DNA of 64,000 nt from Poa pratensis. Its lineage: Eukaryota; Streptophyta; Magnoliopsida; Poales; Poaceae. A model generated the notes under the pieces. It was not told the origin of the DNA. It searched no databases and worked only from the letters and a program-made list of their open reading frames with translations. Made by a program: the position numbers and the translations under genes. The stretch spans positions 7,908,903 through 7,972,902 of the forward strand of contig CAMZMU010000012.1 of NCBI GenBank assembly GCA_947311845.1. Direction: 5' to 3'. The first letter of the stretch is position 1. Every line of letters begins with the position of its first letter. Positions 21,239 through 33,137 of this stretch are shown piece after piece.

Positions 21239-22351
21239 TTAAGTGTTAATTGTTTCTCCCACTCTGTAATGCTTCAGTCTCTGACCATTCACCTTGAAAG
21301 TACCCTCAGTTGAGCAATGTACTTCGAAAGCACCATGTCCCAGGTCTCTCTTGATGACATAGGGACCAAACCATCTTGACTTGAATTTTCCAGAGAACAA
21401 ATGCAGCTTGGAGTCATACACCAAAACTGTCTGTCCAACACTGAATTCTTTTCTGAGAATGTGTTTGTCATGCCACTTCTTTGCCTTTTCCTTGTAGATC
21501 TTGGAGCTTTCATATGCATCATGCCTTAGCTCCTCCAATTCACACATTCCCAAGTCCATGTTTAGCTTCCTTATTGCCCACTGAGCTCTGTGCTCCAACT
21601 CAACAAGCAAATGACAGGCCTTTCCATAAACAAGCTTAAATCGTGACATTCCTATAGGTGTTTTGTATCTTGTCCTGTATGCCCACAAAGTATCAGGTAG
21701 CTTCATTGACCAATCACCTCTGGACTTGGACACAACTTTCTCAAGAATCTGTTTTACTTCTCTGTTTGACAGTTCAACTTGTCCATTGGCTTGAGGATGG
21801 TAAGGTGTTGTCACTCTGTGGTTCTTCACACCATACTTGCTCAGGAGCTTCTCTATCTGTTCATTGTTGAAATGAGCTCCTCCATCACTGATCACTACTC
21901 TAGGAACTCCAAATCTTGGAAAAATGACAGTTCTGAAAAATTTGCAGATAGACTTGGAATCAGCACTGACAGTAGGTATTGCTTCAACCCATTTGGACAC
22001 ATAGTCCACCGCAACCAATATATGCTTGTATCCTTTTGATGATGGCAGAGGTCCAACAAAATCTACTCCCCACACATCAAATAATTCCACTTCAAGAATT
22101 CCCTTCTAAGGCATTTCATTTCTCCTTGAGATTTTTCCTGCCCTCTGACAGGGATCACACTGCTTTATATAATCATGCACATCTTTGAACAGGTTAGGCC
22201 AGTAAAACCCAGCCTGCAATAATTTTGCTTGAGTCTTCATCACTCCAGCATGGCCTCCATACATGCCTGCATGGCATTGGAACATGACATCACCAATTTC
22301 TTTTGATGGCACACACCTTCTCACACTTCCATCTGCACAATGCTTATACAA
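21239..22351 (-). pseudogene. Integrase of the Athila-type element (one in-frame stop)
   Basis: The N-terminal zinc-binding part reads QCHAGMYGGHAGVMKTQAK and IKQCDPCQRAGK, an HHCC arrangement. A TAG stop after RRNEMP then separates it from the catalytic core. The core has [24 protein letters not shown] and [12 protein letters not shown], giving the three acidic residues of the DDE triad. The C-terminus has [21 protein letters not shown], a GPY/F-type module. Without the stop it would be a complete integrase of about 370 residues. It would insert the element's cDNA into the genome. Confidence 0.88.
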
Positions 22352-22785
22352 AATGGCTCATCCCAATAATAACTCTTGGCATCATGCAGAAATTTCTTTC
22401 TCTGTTGATAGGACATGTCTGCTGGCACAATTTCACAGACAAGGTAGTTCACTATATCAGCATACCATGGAGAACTAGCACTCACTGCCATCAGATGCTC
22501 ACCAGGCATGTTGTCTTGTATTTCTCTGTTTTCAGATCAACTGATTCTAGACAGGTGGTCTGCTACTGAATTTTCAGACCCTTTTTTGTCTTTGATCTCA
22601 ATATCAAATTCTTGCTGCAAGAGGATCCATCTGATCAACCTTGGCTTTGCATCCTTCTTCTTGATCAAGTACCTTATTGCTGCATGATCAGTATAGACTA
22701 TGCATTTATGTCCAAGAAGGTTTGGCCTGAACTTATCAAATGCAAACACTACTGCAAGTAATTCCTTCACAGTGGTGGTATACAT
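22352..22785 (-). pseudogene. RNase H domain and linker of the Athila-type element
   Basis: [54 protein letters not shown] and [12 protein letters not shown] are standard gypsy RNase H landmarks, including the conserved acidic TDHAA and ADHLSR motifs. A stop after LSRIS is followed by MPGEHLMAVSASSPWYAD and an MSYQQRKKFLHDAKSYYWDE linker. A frame change near 22,340 then leads to the integrase. The upstream junction with RT is also frameshifted near 22,795. Confidence 0.82.
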
Positions 22786-24061
22786 GATCTGAGCATCATC
22801 TAATGTTTTTTGGCATAATGGATCACATGGAGAGCTTTTTCCTTCTTCTGACCAAGAACAGCTCCTACTGCATAGTCACTAGCATCACACATCTGCTCAA
22901 AAGGCAGAGTCCAGTCAGGTGGCTGCACTATTGGGGCTGAAATGAGAGCTTCTTTCAATTTGTTAAATGCTTTTATACATGCTTCATCAAACACAAACTT
23001 GACATCTTGATTCAGCAGATTCGTGAGAGGCTTTGCAATAAGAGAGAAGTTCTTGATGAACCTTCTGTAGAATCCAGCATGACCAAGAAAACTCTGAATT
23101 CCGTTGACATTTTCAGGAGGGGGTAGCTTAGCAATCACATCAACTTTTGCTTTATCCACTTCTATTCCTCTAGCAGACACAAGATGTCCAAGCACAATTC
23201 CTTCAGTTACCAGAAAATGGCATTTCTCCCAGTTAAGAATCAAGTTCTGCTCAGAACACCTGTGTAACACTGCTGTCAAATTCTTCAGACAAGTGATGAA
23301 ATCCTTTACATACACTGTGAAATCATCCATGAATACTTCCATAATTTTTACAATGTGATCAGAGAATATGGACATCATACACCTCTGAAATGTGCCAGGT
23401 GCATTGCACGACCAAATGGTAGTCTTTTGTATGCAAATGTTCCATATGGACATGTGAAAGTAGTCTTGTCTTGATCAGATGGATGAATAGGAATTTGAAG
23501 AAAACCAGAGTAACCATCAAGGTAACAATAGAATTTCTGTCTAGCAAGCCTTTCCAACATCTGATCCATAAATGGCAGAGGAAAGTGATCCTTCCTAGTT
23601 GCCCTGTTCAATTTTCTGAAATCATTGACCATTCTCCATCCTGTGACAGGTCTTGTGGTCATCAGTCTACCTTCTTCATTTTCTACCACTGTAAAGCCTC
23701 CTTTCTTGGGCACAATATGTATAGGACTCACCCACTCACTCTCAGAGATGGGATAAATCATTCCTGCCTTGACCAATTTCAGAACTTCCTTTTTTACAAC
23801 TTCTTGCATAGCTGGGTTCAGTCTTCTCTGACCTTCTCTAGTAGGTTTACTGTCTTCTTCTAAATGTATCCTGTGAGAGCAAACTTTCTCATCAATCCCT
23901 CTGATGTCATCAATAGAATAACCAATAACATTCTTGTACAATCTCAGTACTGACAACAGACTTTCTTCCTGTTTATCATCCAGAGCTGAACTAATTATCA
24001 CTGGATGAATTTTTTCCTTCCCCAAGAAGGAGTACTTCAGATGAGATGGTAATTCCTTCAA
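22786..24061 (-). pseudogene. Reverse transcriptase of the Athila-type element (frameshifted)
   Basis: The N-terminal frame contains IYPISESEWVSPIHIVPKKG, WRMVNDFRKLNRATRKDHFP, FYCYLDGYSGFLQIPIHP and FTCPYGTFAYKRLPFG. A frameshift near 23,410 follows. The next frame gives CNAPGTFQRCMMSIF, the catalytic EVFMDDFTVY (F-x-DD version of YxDD), then LGHLVSARGIEVDKAKV and QSFLGHAGFYRRFI. The thumb/connection part ends [17 protein letters not shown]. All RT motifs are present but in two frames, so no active enzyme can be made from this copy. Confidence 0.9.
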
Positions 24062-24891
24062 CTCAACAATGGAATGATGGGATGTCTGAGGATCTTCACT
24101 TGAATTTTTCTTCTCAACATTTTCACAATGAGAGATTCCACAAATTCCTCTAGTTTAGTGTTGTCAGCGACAAACACTTGTGCTTTAGGCTCTTCTAACT
24201 GCATTTCTGGCAAAGTGTCCAGCACATTCTTGTCAACCACATCTATGGAATGGCATTGCTCAAGTATGTTGGGCAAATGAGAAGCATGCTTCATACTGAA
24301 CTCAGCTTGCTCTGAACCAAATTGCAGTTTCAGTGTTCCACCCTTGTCATCAATAATTGCCCTAGCTGTTGCCAAGAATGGCCTACCTAGTATCATGGAT
24401 TCAGAGTTGTCTTCCATCTCCAGTACCACAAAGTCAACTGGATAAGCAAAATTTCCAACTTGGACAGGAACATCTTCAAGAATTCCAGCTGGTTTCCTCA
24501 GGGTTCTGTCAGCTAACTGCAATGTCATCGAGGTAGGTTTCAGGGCTCCTAACTGCAAAATCTGACTGACAGCTAAAGGTAACACACTGACTGATGAACC
24601 TAGATCACACAATGCTGTGAAAGTTCTTTTTCCAACTATATAAGGGATGCTAAAACTCCCTGGATCACCAAGCTTCTTGGGCATATAATTCAGAATAACA
24701 GCACTGCACTCCTTTGTCAGGGCAACAATCTCTGGATCTTCCAAGCTTCTCTTCTTGGTAATCAAGTCTTTGAAATTTTTTGCATATAGAGGGATGTGTA
24801 GTACTGCATCTAGAATGGGGATAGTAATCTGAACATCCTTCATGGTCTCCAAGAACTTGGCATATTGCTTTTCTTCTTTAGTTTGCTCCAT
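24058..24891 (-). pseudogene. Aspartic protease region of the Athila-type element
   Basis: A 277-residue open stretch. It opens with KFLETMKDVQITIPILDAVL and NYMPKKLGDPGSFSIPY. The active-site region is ALCDLGSSVSVLPLAV and the flap side MTLQLADRTLRKPAGILEDV. It ends with FVVLEMEDNSESMILGRPFL, where ILGRPFL is the second conserved retropepsin motif. The D-L-G-S variant of DTG is usual for Athila-type proteases. This segment itself is open, but it is not joined in frame with gag upstream. Confidence 0.88.
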
Positions 24892-25505
24892 CTTTCAGGG
24901 AATGGTAATTTATGTGCCACAGGTTTTAGTACTACAGGGGCTGGATTTGCTACAGTGATTTCTGGTTTTTCAGCTGCTGGAGCATTTTCCACTGGCTTTT
25001 CAGGATCTGCTAAAGTGTTTTTAGAGACAACTAGTTGCTGTACTTGTGATCTTCTCTGTGGAGCAACATAGGGCATCATGGGGGGTGTTTTTAGCACTGG
25101 TGCAGTTTTACTCCACACCTAGTTTTAACTGCCTCTACTGATTCAGTGGTTGAAATAGCACCTTTTTCTCTGCTTGAGCTGGCAACTTGTTTACTGGCTG
25201 GTTCACTTGGGCATTGGATATCCCAGCTGTGAGTGTCTGCATTGTTGTGAAAAACAATTCTAACTGCATCTTCATAGTTTCCTGCATTCCACTGAATATT
25301 TTTTCTGTAAGCTCATCATCTCACTTATTTCTGACTGACTGCTAGAAGCATTTTGCTGATTTGCTTGCTGTTGTTGCTGCTGTGGCTGCTGTTGCTGTTG
25401 GTACTGCTGGTACAGCATATTGCCTTGGGGTCTGAATTTCTACTGAGCTGCTGGAGCAAAATTCTGCTGTGTTGCTTGAGAATAGCTCTGCTGATTTGCA
25501 TTCTT
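24892..25505 (-). pseudogene. Gag/protease linker of the Athila-type element, degraded
   Basis: The frame after the gag C-terminus can be followed as a glutamine-rich linker (QQYQQQQQPQQQQQANQQ) but contains several stops. A short open piece (MWSKTAPVLKTPPMMPYVAP) then leads into proline/valine-rich sequence before the protease. The plus-strand Leu-rich ORFs here are the antisense of the CAG repeats. Confidence 0.6.
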
Positions 25506-26090
25506 TTAAGACAAGTTTGGATGGTTCCTCCTAGCAGGGTTGTAGCTTTGAGAAAAAGCACCTTGATTCTGTGCATACTTTACTTCTGCTGTCTGAGTGT
25601 CAGTTAGTACAAACATAGTAGACTCAAGAGGTGAATGACCTTCATTTTCACAAATCATGCAAGCAGATGAGACTTGGTTGACAGGCACTATTGCCTTGCT
25701 GTTCTTCTCCTGCATGAGCTGAGATAGCTGGTTTGTCAGACTGTCCAGCTTGGCTTCCAAAACATTCTGACCACTTAGCTGAATCATTGACTGTTGGTTT
25801 GGATGAACTGTTCTTTCATTGGTCCAGGATAAATTATGAGATGCCATACTCTCAATCAAAGCAGTAGCTTCATCAAGAGTCTTGTTCATGAGACCTCCAC
25901 CAGCAGCTGAATCAACAAAGGATCTAGTCTGCTCTGTCAGACCCTTATAGAATGTTTGCAAAATAAGCCACTGCTCCTGACCATGGTTAGGACACATTCT
26001 GATGAGGCCTTGATATCTCTGCCAAGCATCATACAAGCTTTCACCTTCATACTGCACAAACCTAGTGATCTTATCTCTGCATTCTGCTGC
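25506..26090 (-). pseudogene. Gag C-terminal half of the Athila-type element
   Basis: It reads AECRDKITRFVQYEGESLYD, WQRYQGLIRMCPNHGQEQWL, FVDSAAGGGLMNKTLDEATA, MASHNLSWTNER and then a CMICENEGHS zinc-knuckle-like remnant. This is the typical Athila gag from the end of the capsid domain on. The first codons of the 202-residue ORF (MSVIRDTT) belong to the solo LTR. Directly across that LTR the frame continues into the N-terminal half. Confidence 0.85.
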
Positions 26091-27016
26091 TGTCGTGTCT
26101 CGAATCACGGACACCGGGAGTAGAGGATACCCCCTTTTAGGTTCGGCAGGGGCGCGAAGGAGGCTGAGAATCGTCTCTTGGGTGAGGCCTAGATCAAGCT
26201 CTCCTCTCCACGATCAAAGCATGCAACCAAAGGGACAAAAGGAGCTACCTAGGTTCAGTCCGCCCGGAGGCTAAAAGCCCTACTCCTGCATGTCTAGATT
26301 GATGGGTTCTTCATAGTGTGGCATACAATGGAGCCTTCCGGACGGGGTACCCGGAAGGGTTTTGGCTGGAGGTAGAAGAAGGACAGATCCTGACCCGAAG
26401 GAGATCACCTTCCCCTCTACCCTTGCAGCCCTAGTCTAATCTTGCTTCGGTTCGACTTGTTCCTCCCCCCTTCCTCTGTGCCTTGGTCCTCCTTTTATAG
26501 GCTAAGGGGATACCACAGGGTCACGTGAGGGGCACGAGGGACCTTCGGCGGGAAGGACCCTCCACGGCTGGTTTATGGGGAGACGTGGCTTCTTCTCAGC
26601 CTAGCGTCTCCTTTGGATTAGGTGGGGGCGTCCGCCTTGGGGTGGACAGTGGCTGACACCACCACGGGCTATGTCTCCGACCCGCGCCACCATCGCCTTG
26701 CTTCCCAAATCTTCTGGCATGAGGTGGAGAGCTTATCCACAGTGGTACGGAGAGGTACCCGAGAGGGAGCCTAGCCTCCTGCCGGGAACTCGGACTCTCG
26801 GAGACTTCCTTGTCTTCCCGCATGGTTCGGGGCCCCGGCAGGCCCCCAGGACCGGAGCCCTTTGTTGATGTAGGTCTTGCTTGGCCTTCATGGGGTTGGA
26901 CGGCGAACCCGCCAACCTGACTTGGGTCTTGGCCTTGTCCATCATCATCTTGGGCCCACATGGGGTGGACCCACTTTGGCAGCACTACGGGAACCCCATG
27001 TTCCACTGCTGCGACA
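26091..27016 (-). mobile_element. Solo LTR (926 bp) in the Athila gag, target duplication GCAGC
   Basis: The ends form an inverted repeat (TGTCG and CGACA), and an exact target duplication flanks it on both sides (gctgc at 26,086-26,090 and 27,017-27,021, GCAGC on the minus strand). Removing it restores the capsid sequence as PTKAAEC in frame. A TATA box (cctataaaagg, minus) near 26,495 gives the orientation. With no internal region, it is the product of LTR-LTR recombination. The 278-residue ORF from 27,432 runs through the junction into the LTR and is a chimera. Confidence 0.93.
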
Positions 27017-27432
27017 GCTGCCTTGGTGGGAGGAAAGTACCTTTGAAAGAAGGCTTGCAGCAAGTGCTCCCAAGTGTCTCTACAGTGAGTTGGCAATGCA
27101 TGAAACCACATCTTGGCAAGGCCAGACAGACAAAATGGAAACAGCTGCATTCTAATTGCTTCAAGGGGTACACCATTGTGCTTGAGAGTGTTACAATACT
27201 CAAGAAAATTTCTGATATGCTCATGAGGACTCTCCAAAGCACTGCCTTTGAAGCGGTTGTGCTGCACCATGTTTATCAAGGCTGGCTTAATTTCCCAGTT
27301 GTTTGCCAGGATGGCAGGCATAACAACATCTGCATTGGAAACCTGATCCTTAGGGATCCACAAATCTCTCAACTTTTGGTCACCCATGTTGATAACTGAC
27401 TCTCTTTCCTCTGTATCTTCTACTGATGACAC
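27017..27432 (-). pseudogene. Gag N-terminal half of the Athila-type element
   Basis: Starting at 27,432: MSSVEDTEERESVINMGDQK, then MPAILANNWEIKPALINMVQ, the NRFKGSALESPHEHIRNFLE capsid start, and FPFCLSGLAKMWFHALPTHC leading to FFQRYFPPTKA, where the solo LTR interrupts. This is the retrotransposon gag domain. The start codon lies about 300 bp from the primer site. Gag packages element RNA in virus-like particles. Confidence 0.88.
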
Positions 27433-27739
27433 TGAGGCTGCTCTTCTTCTTGCCAGAAAAGTTCTCTCAGGTTCAGGATCAAAAGCAACTAGAGGTCAAT
27501 CTTCAGACTGCATTCACCAAATTCCGACACTGCATAAAGGAAATCATGTTTCCTCTACACACAGGCACAAACAAGAACTTTATCAAGGGTTAGTGAACTA
27601 AAACCCCTAATAACAATTCTAGTTTCAGATCACAGGACTAAAAGCACCACAGACATGAAGATCATGCAAAAAGTTCAACAATTTCACAAGGAACACACAG
27701 CCTAGTCTACTGTACTTTAAAGAAACAATCAAAATTTGA

Positions 27740-27757
27740 TCCCCGGCAACGGCGCCA
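27740..27757 (-). promoter_or_regulatory. Primer-binding site of the Athila-type element, tRNA-Asp type
   Basis: The minus strand reads TGGCGCCGTTGCCGGGGA. It is three bases inside the LTR end, which reads gcattgatca. The same LTR-end/primer arrangement (gatca-aat-TGGCGCC) occurs in the complete element at 40,714-50,629, pointing to related lineages. Confidence 0.92.
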
Positions 27758-27760
27758 ATT

Positions 27761-29190
27761 TGATCAATGCAGAGTTTAGTGTGGGTTTATGTCGTTCTCC
27801 CCATAGGGATCAACAAAATTATGACATGTTCTTTGTTTCCAGAAGCTAGGCCAAAATCAGAAAGTTTGGGACTTTTCTTGAATAAATGGAAGGGTTTAAG
27901 CAGTGCAGCAAATAAAAGACAGTAACTTGTAGATCCTTGGTTGTCAGGCAAGAATACTACAAGGATCCAAGCATTTAGGGGACAGGGAAAGATGTTTCAC
28001 TTCACAGGCTTGCAGAGTCTAGTCATGCAAGCAAAGGGTTTTAGCAGGTTTAAGGCAGAGAAGAAATTAAACACAAAGATTACAGCTTTCTTGTTTGTCA
28101 GGCAAGATCACTGTGAGTTAACAAGCAATAGGGGACTAGGGATGGAATTACAACACAACAGTATGCAGGGACTAGCCTTACACACCACAGATCAAACAAA
28201 TCATGCACAGATCAAGCAAACTTCAGATAAACAGAGAACTGTGTCACTCAATTCACTGCAACATCCAAATCCAACAAGATCTTCACACAGATGGATGATC
28301 TACTAGTTTCTACTCAGTTTACACAGAGAATTGGAGAGAGTTTATTGGCTGTGGCTCACTGAAACCTTGTCGAGGCAGAGGAAGCAGAGAGGAAGACAGG
28401 GGTGGATGCGGAGTTGCAGATCATGTGCTTCAGGTCACCATAGCCTTGGGCTTCTTCTCCTGGTCTCCATGCTCATGTTGTTCTTCTTCTTGCTTGGTGT
28501 TCTTGAGGTTCTTGGTTGTTGGTGGTGTTGGTGGCCGAAAAGGTGATGTGGTGGATGAGATGGTGGTGGAAGGCTGTGGAGTGGATTGGTATGGAGAGGA
28601 ATGAGGTGGATGGTGGAATGGGATGGATGATGTGCTCTGTGGTGGTGTGGTGGCTTTATACTCCTTTTCCATTTGTGGTGGAGGTGTGACCCGAAGTGGT
28701 GGAGAGGGGAAGGTTCCCCTTTCCTCTCTCAGCTCATAGAGCACATGGGGTGTTCCCCCCTTTATCACCTTTATGCCTTTTTCCTCTTTTAGGCTTACTT
28801 GCTTCTCAAGTTGATCTCTTCCCTCTCTGATGATTCAAAATTGCTCAAATATCTCCATTTGAATTCCCCTCTAATAGCACTTGGTGGTTCTTGCACTTGG
28901 GCTTCAGCAACTTTACTGACAGAGTACTGTTCATCATCTGGCAACAAAGGTGTTCTACATTTTCTGCCTTGATCACTTCTTGCTGAGCATGGATGGCTTC
29001 TCTGCTGCATTGGGTTGTCATGTGTGCTGCAGCTTGCTTGACTTCCACTCTGAATCTTCTGAAAAACATGTGCCTTGCCGCACAGTACTGCAAAATAGAT
29101 GAAAATGCTGTGAAATGCAGCTGAAATACTCTACTGTGTACTGAATGTAGCAGGGTTTTAGGTTTTAGGGTTCAGAATATTGCATATAAA
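27761..29190 (-). repeat. 5' LTR of the Athila-type element (outer limit approximate)
   Basis: The inner end is fixed by the primer site. A minus-strand TATA-like sequence (gagtataaagcc) lies near 28,665, giving about 0.9 kb of R/U5. Upstream U3 sequence runs to roughly 29,190, where composition changes, but no TG terminus or target duplication could be fixed because the 3' LTR is not in view. The Pro/Thr/Ser-rich ORF at 28,430-28,768 is R-region low-complexity sequence. Confidence 0.55.
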
Positions 29191-31881
29191 TCTGAGTGAT
29201 CACTCGACACCATGGCCGGACCTCTGCTCCTGTTCTGCGAGTCACGGGGCAGAAGACAAGTAGGGACCATCGGATTTCAGATCGACGGTTCCCTATGAAC
29301 CCAGCCGCTTCTACTCTCGGCCGTCTGTGGCGTGATCCAGAGCCGTGTAACCCTTTACTTCCCGCGTGCTCATGGGCTGGCCCAGCACTGTTCGGCCGTG
29401 GCTGGGCCAGATCTGGCCCTTGTGTTTCTTTTTCTGTTAAATCCTTTTATGTTTTACAAATCCTATTAGATCTGCTTTAGGAATTAATTCACCATTTAAT
29501 CCCTGTGCATGCAAATTGAGTGATTCAAATTTTTTAGTATTCCTATGTGTTTTATTAAAAATGCAGAACTTGTTGTTTACAAAAATATGCTTTTAAGTGT
29601 CGTATAGATTAAATCTTGTAAAAAGTTACTTTTTCACTAAATCATTAATATCTAGAGTTTTCTATATCCAAATATTGAAAACTAAAATTCTATGGATAGC
29701 CTGAGATGGTACCTTTCTAGAGGTGTTAGTCTTGCATGCAAATGAAACTTAAAACAAAAGTTCTATTCATTTTACTTAAAGCACCAGAGAGCACTTGGTG
29801 ATTTTTGTAGATTTGGGTGTGAGGATTTTTGGAGCAAATCCAATTGTGTTAGTTTCTAATACTAACAGAGAACCCAAATCTAGCTTTGCATGATTGTTTG
29901 AGTAACAGAACATTCTAGGTGTAAGATTTAGTAAAAAGGATGTTTTATGCCTCTAATAAAAAGGAGAAATTTAAATACCTTTATTATAAAAATGTTGTTT
30001 GTGTTTATGACTGATTGATTTGGTACTATAGCATGTTTGTTACTATTGTTAACATATGTTAGTACTGTTAGTGCTTTGTGTTAAGTTTGAACTAGAGTAA
30101 ACATGTGTTGTTAAGTAGTATTTATGTTAGTGTGAGATGCTTGAGAGTAGTGGCATGTGTCGGTTGCCTTTTTGGCTTATCCCTTGTACGATAGATGTCA
30201 AGCCCTTGTTGTAATATGTTTAGTGGTTTTTAGATTACTACTAGTCTTTCTATGTTTTACTAGTGGTTAATTCAGTTTTGCTGTTAAGACTAGTGGCATG
30301 TGTGACTAAAAGTGTGTCTACTGTGTTGCCTGGTAGTTTGGTGTCATGCTTGTGTTCTGATACTTCTTCGTGTATTATTTGTGGTTGTGTTTTGTGTTTT
30401 GAGTGTTGCTTCTTTTCCTTTTTACGATGCTAGACATTAACGCTACCGGAGTGGCCGTTGAAGAGGATGTCTGAAGAAGGATGGGATTTCTTTTATTTGA
30501 TCTATGAGGAGAAGTCTAGGGACACTTTTGAACCAGGCAAGCTACTCTCTGATCATGCACATATATATATGCATCTATTTTGTCAACATTTTTTATTCAT
30601 AAGCAACTATGGTTTTGAAAACCTTTTCAAAGTATATGAAAACTATTTTGACACACTATGTAGAAGTATAGGTTAGCTTTGATCAAACTATAGGATGGGA
30701 AAAATATTGTTTACTCAAAACTCCTTTGAAAATCCTTGGATGAATTATGGAATGCCGAGATGTCGGTGTTGAAGTGGAGAAATGGAGAATGGTGATGTTT
30801 ACAAAAAAAATGCACATTGTGTCCTAGTACTATGACGACCAGCCATACCCTATGCGACCACATTTACCCCCATATGGGACGGGGCTTAGTCATGTAGTTT
30901 GCTCATTTTAGTATGGGATACCTCAACAATGGAGATGACTCCGTTTCTTTAGGGGGCTGGTTCGGTGACCCCCTGACCTGGGTCCTCTCACAAAGCTGGA
31001 GATAGAAGGCTGTCGGATACACCCGCCGGTCAAAACTATGAGTCGACGGAAAGTGTCATAAGGGCAGGGTCCTAGACTAGCGTGAGCAAATTAGAGGCTA
31101 TGGTCGGTAACTCAACTTCGCATACACCTTGTATGGTGGGACGTGGCTGACACGATTAGTTGCCGGATGGATGTGGGAAAAGCGTGCTAGCTCTGCAGAG
31201 TGTAAAACTATTCGAATAGCCGAGTCCTCGATAATGGACAGTTGGAAGGCTGTCCTAAGACCATGTGCAAAGTTTTGTGTTTTAAAAATGGAGTTGAAAA
31301 TGTTTTATACAACTATACCAAAGGGTCGGTATGAGGTTGTTGAAAATTAATGACCATGAAGGGCTATGGTCGAAAAAGGAGGAGTTTTGGAGAAATAAAC
31401 TAGATGGTGATTTTCTGGAGAAAAGTTCTAAAAACCTTCTTTTTTTCAACAAAGATATAGCGATGTTTTCTAAAAAATAGGAGTCTTATGAAACAAAAGT
31501 AAAGCTAGTGCATGTTCATGTTGGGGTAGCTTGCGAGTACAATCAAATGTACTCATATTGGTTTCGTCCCTGGCTATTGTCTTAGCCAGATTTTGAAGAG
31601 GAGCAGTTCAAAAAAAAGACTTCAATGACGTCATTGCGAATTAGGGCGCTTCCCAGTCAGCTGCCTGTAGTGTTATGGAAATGACTTGGGCTCCACATTG
31701 TTTGATGATTCCGCTACAAGTACCTGTTGAAGCTTACGACTGAAATCAAGTAAGTATATTCATCCGTATTTATGGATCTTCTTTTGATACCAGTTTGATT
31801 GTGCTCAGCGACACACTGATCATGGGATCACTGATGTTGTAGGCACAAGAGAATTTCGGACAGCTAGTCCGGGGTCCCCAC
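29190..31881 (+). repeat. Long-LTR-like non-coding sequence (truncated or solo LTR)
   Basis: The region has a GC-rich start, a long AT-rich middle, and a 3' part with tctgcagagtgtaaaact and gaatagccgagtcc. Near-copies of those landmarks occur in the 4.8-kb LTR at about 47,380-47,430 (ctctgcagagttaaaaact, tagccgtgtcc). The probable end is ggggtccccaca at 31,881. I find no matching TG start on the left and no target duplication. No ORF is convincing. Confidence 0.5.
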
Positions 31882-32590
31882 AGAGTCAGAATGAACAGGG
31901 ATTCGCAAAGTCGCTAACCGTACCAACCTTATTGCACCCAGTCTCGCTGACATCCTATGTGGATCCCGCTGTAGCCCGAGGGCCTACCCATCAGCCTCAC
32001 GCTGCGCGTTTAATCAGTGTGGCAGACGTGCCAGAGGGGCACAGATTCGCACCACGTTCCTCGCATTGGTCGATTTTGTTCATTTACCATACTAGGTTTT
32101 AGCCAATGCATTGCGTGCCCCTCTGGGATAGATTTCTTCGTACGTGGTTCCTTCCCCCTCTCTCCCGCTGACGATGGGCCCCTTCCTTTTCGTGGCCCAC
32201 AGGTCGGTTTCTCGGCATGTTGCGTCGCTGATGTTTCCCTTCCATGCGTCCACGCTGCGTATTTTCTACAGTATGCCGGGGCACGCTGGGTATTTCGCTC
32301 GATCGTCGGGTACATTGCACTGTTCGTGATGTCAGGGAGAATTCGGGGCCGATTTCTCCGTCCGAAGTGGCCTCCCTCCATTCATCTGCGGGTACGTTGC
32401 ACTGTGCTGGTAGTCAGAAGGCCCAATTTCACGTCTCGCTGGCGGCTCGCCATTGGTTCCGAGTGGTTACCGACCTAAATACAGTGTTTCAGGGAATGGG
32501 GTATACAGGATGTTTTCTAGATCGGATGGTTACTACAGCTCTTATTTCCCCCATTTTCTTCTTCCACACGGTTCTTGCTCCGCCCTGCTT
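31882..32590. other. Unassigned GC-rich sequence
   Basis: Mixed, gene-like composition, with overlapping ORFs on both strands (32,010-32,478). A repeated phrase gggtac-ttgcactgt occurs near 32,307 and 32,391. No conserved motif is recognised. The composition and the following exon/intron-like series would fit a promoter and 5' region of an element-borne gene, but this is inference. Confidence 0.3.
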
Positions 32591-33137
32591 TTCTTGAGCT
32601 CCGTCGTGTTTTCATGGATCTTCCGGACACGTTTGGTCCCGCTGAGATCAGGTTGGTTTTTCTTTCCGTGTTTTACGCTCAGGTTTTGGTCGGCTTTTGT
32701 TCATGTTGTTCACCGTGTGTTTGATCCATGTTTTTGTGTTGTTTGTTGCTTATCCGATTTGTTTTTCTTTGTTTAGGTTCCTAAAATCTCTTTCCTCTTT
32801 GTTGCTCTGCTTCTTTCACAGGTCGCCGGTTTACTGTTACGGGTTGCGGTGCAGGATGAGCCGGTTCTTGAGCTCCGCCGTGTTTTCATGGATCTTCCAG
32901 TGACGTTTGGTCCCGTTGAGATCAGGATGGGTTTTCTTACCATGTTTTCTGCTAAGGTTTTTGGCCTTTTTTTTGTTCATATTGTTCACCGTGTGTTGGA
33001 TCCGTGTTTTTCTGTTGTTTGTTGGATATCCGGTTTGTTCTTCTTTGTTTTCCAGGTTCCTAAACACTCTATCCTCTTTGTTGCTCTATTTTCTTCGCAG
33101 GTCGCCGGTTTACTGTTACGGGTTGCAGTGCAGGATG
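32591..33137. repeat. Tandem repeat, two units of 274 bp
   Basis: Units begin ttcttgagctccg at 32,591 and 32,865 and share cgtgttttcatggatcttcc, tttggtccc, ttcaccgtgtgt and ggtcgccggtttactgttac. Each unit alternates a short GC-balanced, exon-like stretch with T-rich, intron-like sequence ending in cacag/cgcag. An exon pair may therefore have been duplicated. Confidence 0.75.

Larger units (their letters stand above)
20468..29190 (-). mobile_element. Athila-type gypsy retrotransposon, 3' LTR not seen
   Basis: On the minus strand the order is 5' LTR, tRNA-Asp primer site, gag, protease, RT, RNase H and integrase, the Ty3/gypsy arrangement. The protease active site reads CDLGSSVSVLP; a D-L-G motif of this kind is characteristic of Athila-lineage elements. 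There is no chromodomain after integrase. At least three frameshifts or stops break pol, and gag holds a solo LTR. Tat-type element 1 inserted in the region after integrase, so the 3' LTR, if present, lies left of the window's first elements. The outer 5' LTR limit near 29,190 is approximate. Confidence 0.85.

Noticed and set aside
26596..27432. 278-residue ORF as a single gene
   Set aside because: Only the first ~138 residues are gag; the rest is read-through into the solo LTR.
27740..27757. tRNA-Asp-like 3' end sequences at several places as tRNA genes
   Set aside because: Only the 18-base 3' complement is present, always next to an LTR; these are primer-binding sites.
28430..28768. Pro/Thr/Ser-rich minus-strand ORF resembling a cell-wall protein
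   Set aside because: It is low-complexity sequence around the LTR TATA box and R region, with no signal peptide or repeats of an extensin type.
32010..32478. Overlapping 123- and 153-residue ORFs on opposite strands
   Set aside because: There is no recognisable motif and both strands are open because of composition; kept only as unassigned sequence.
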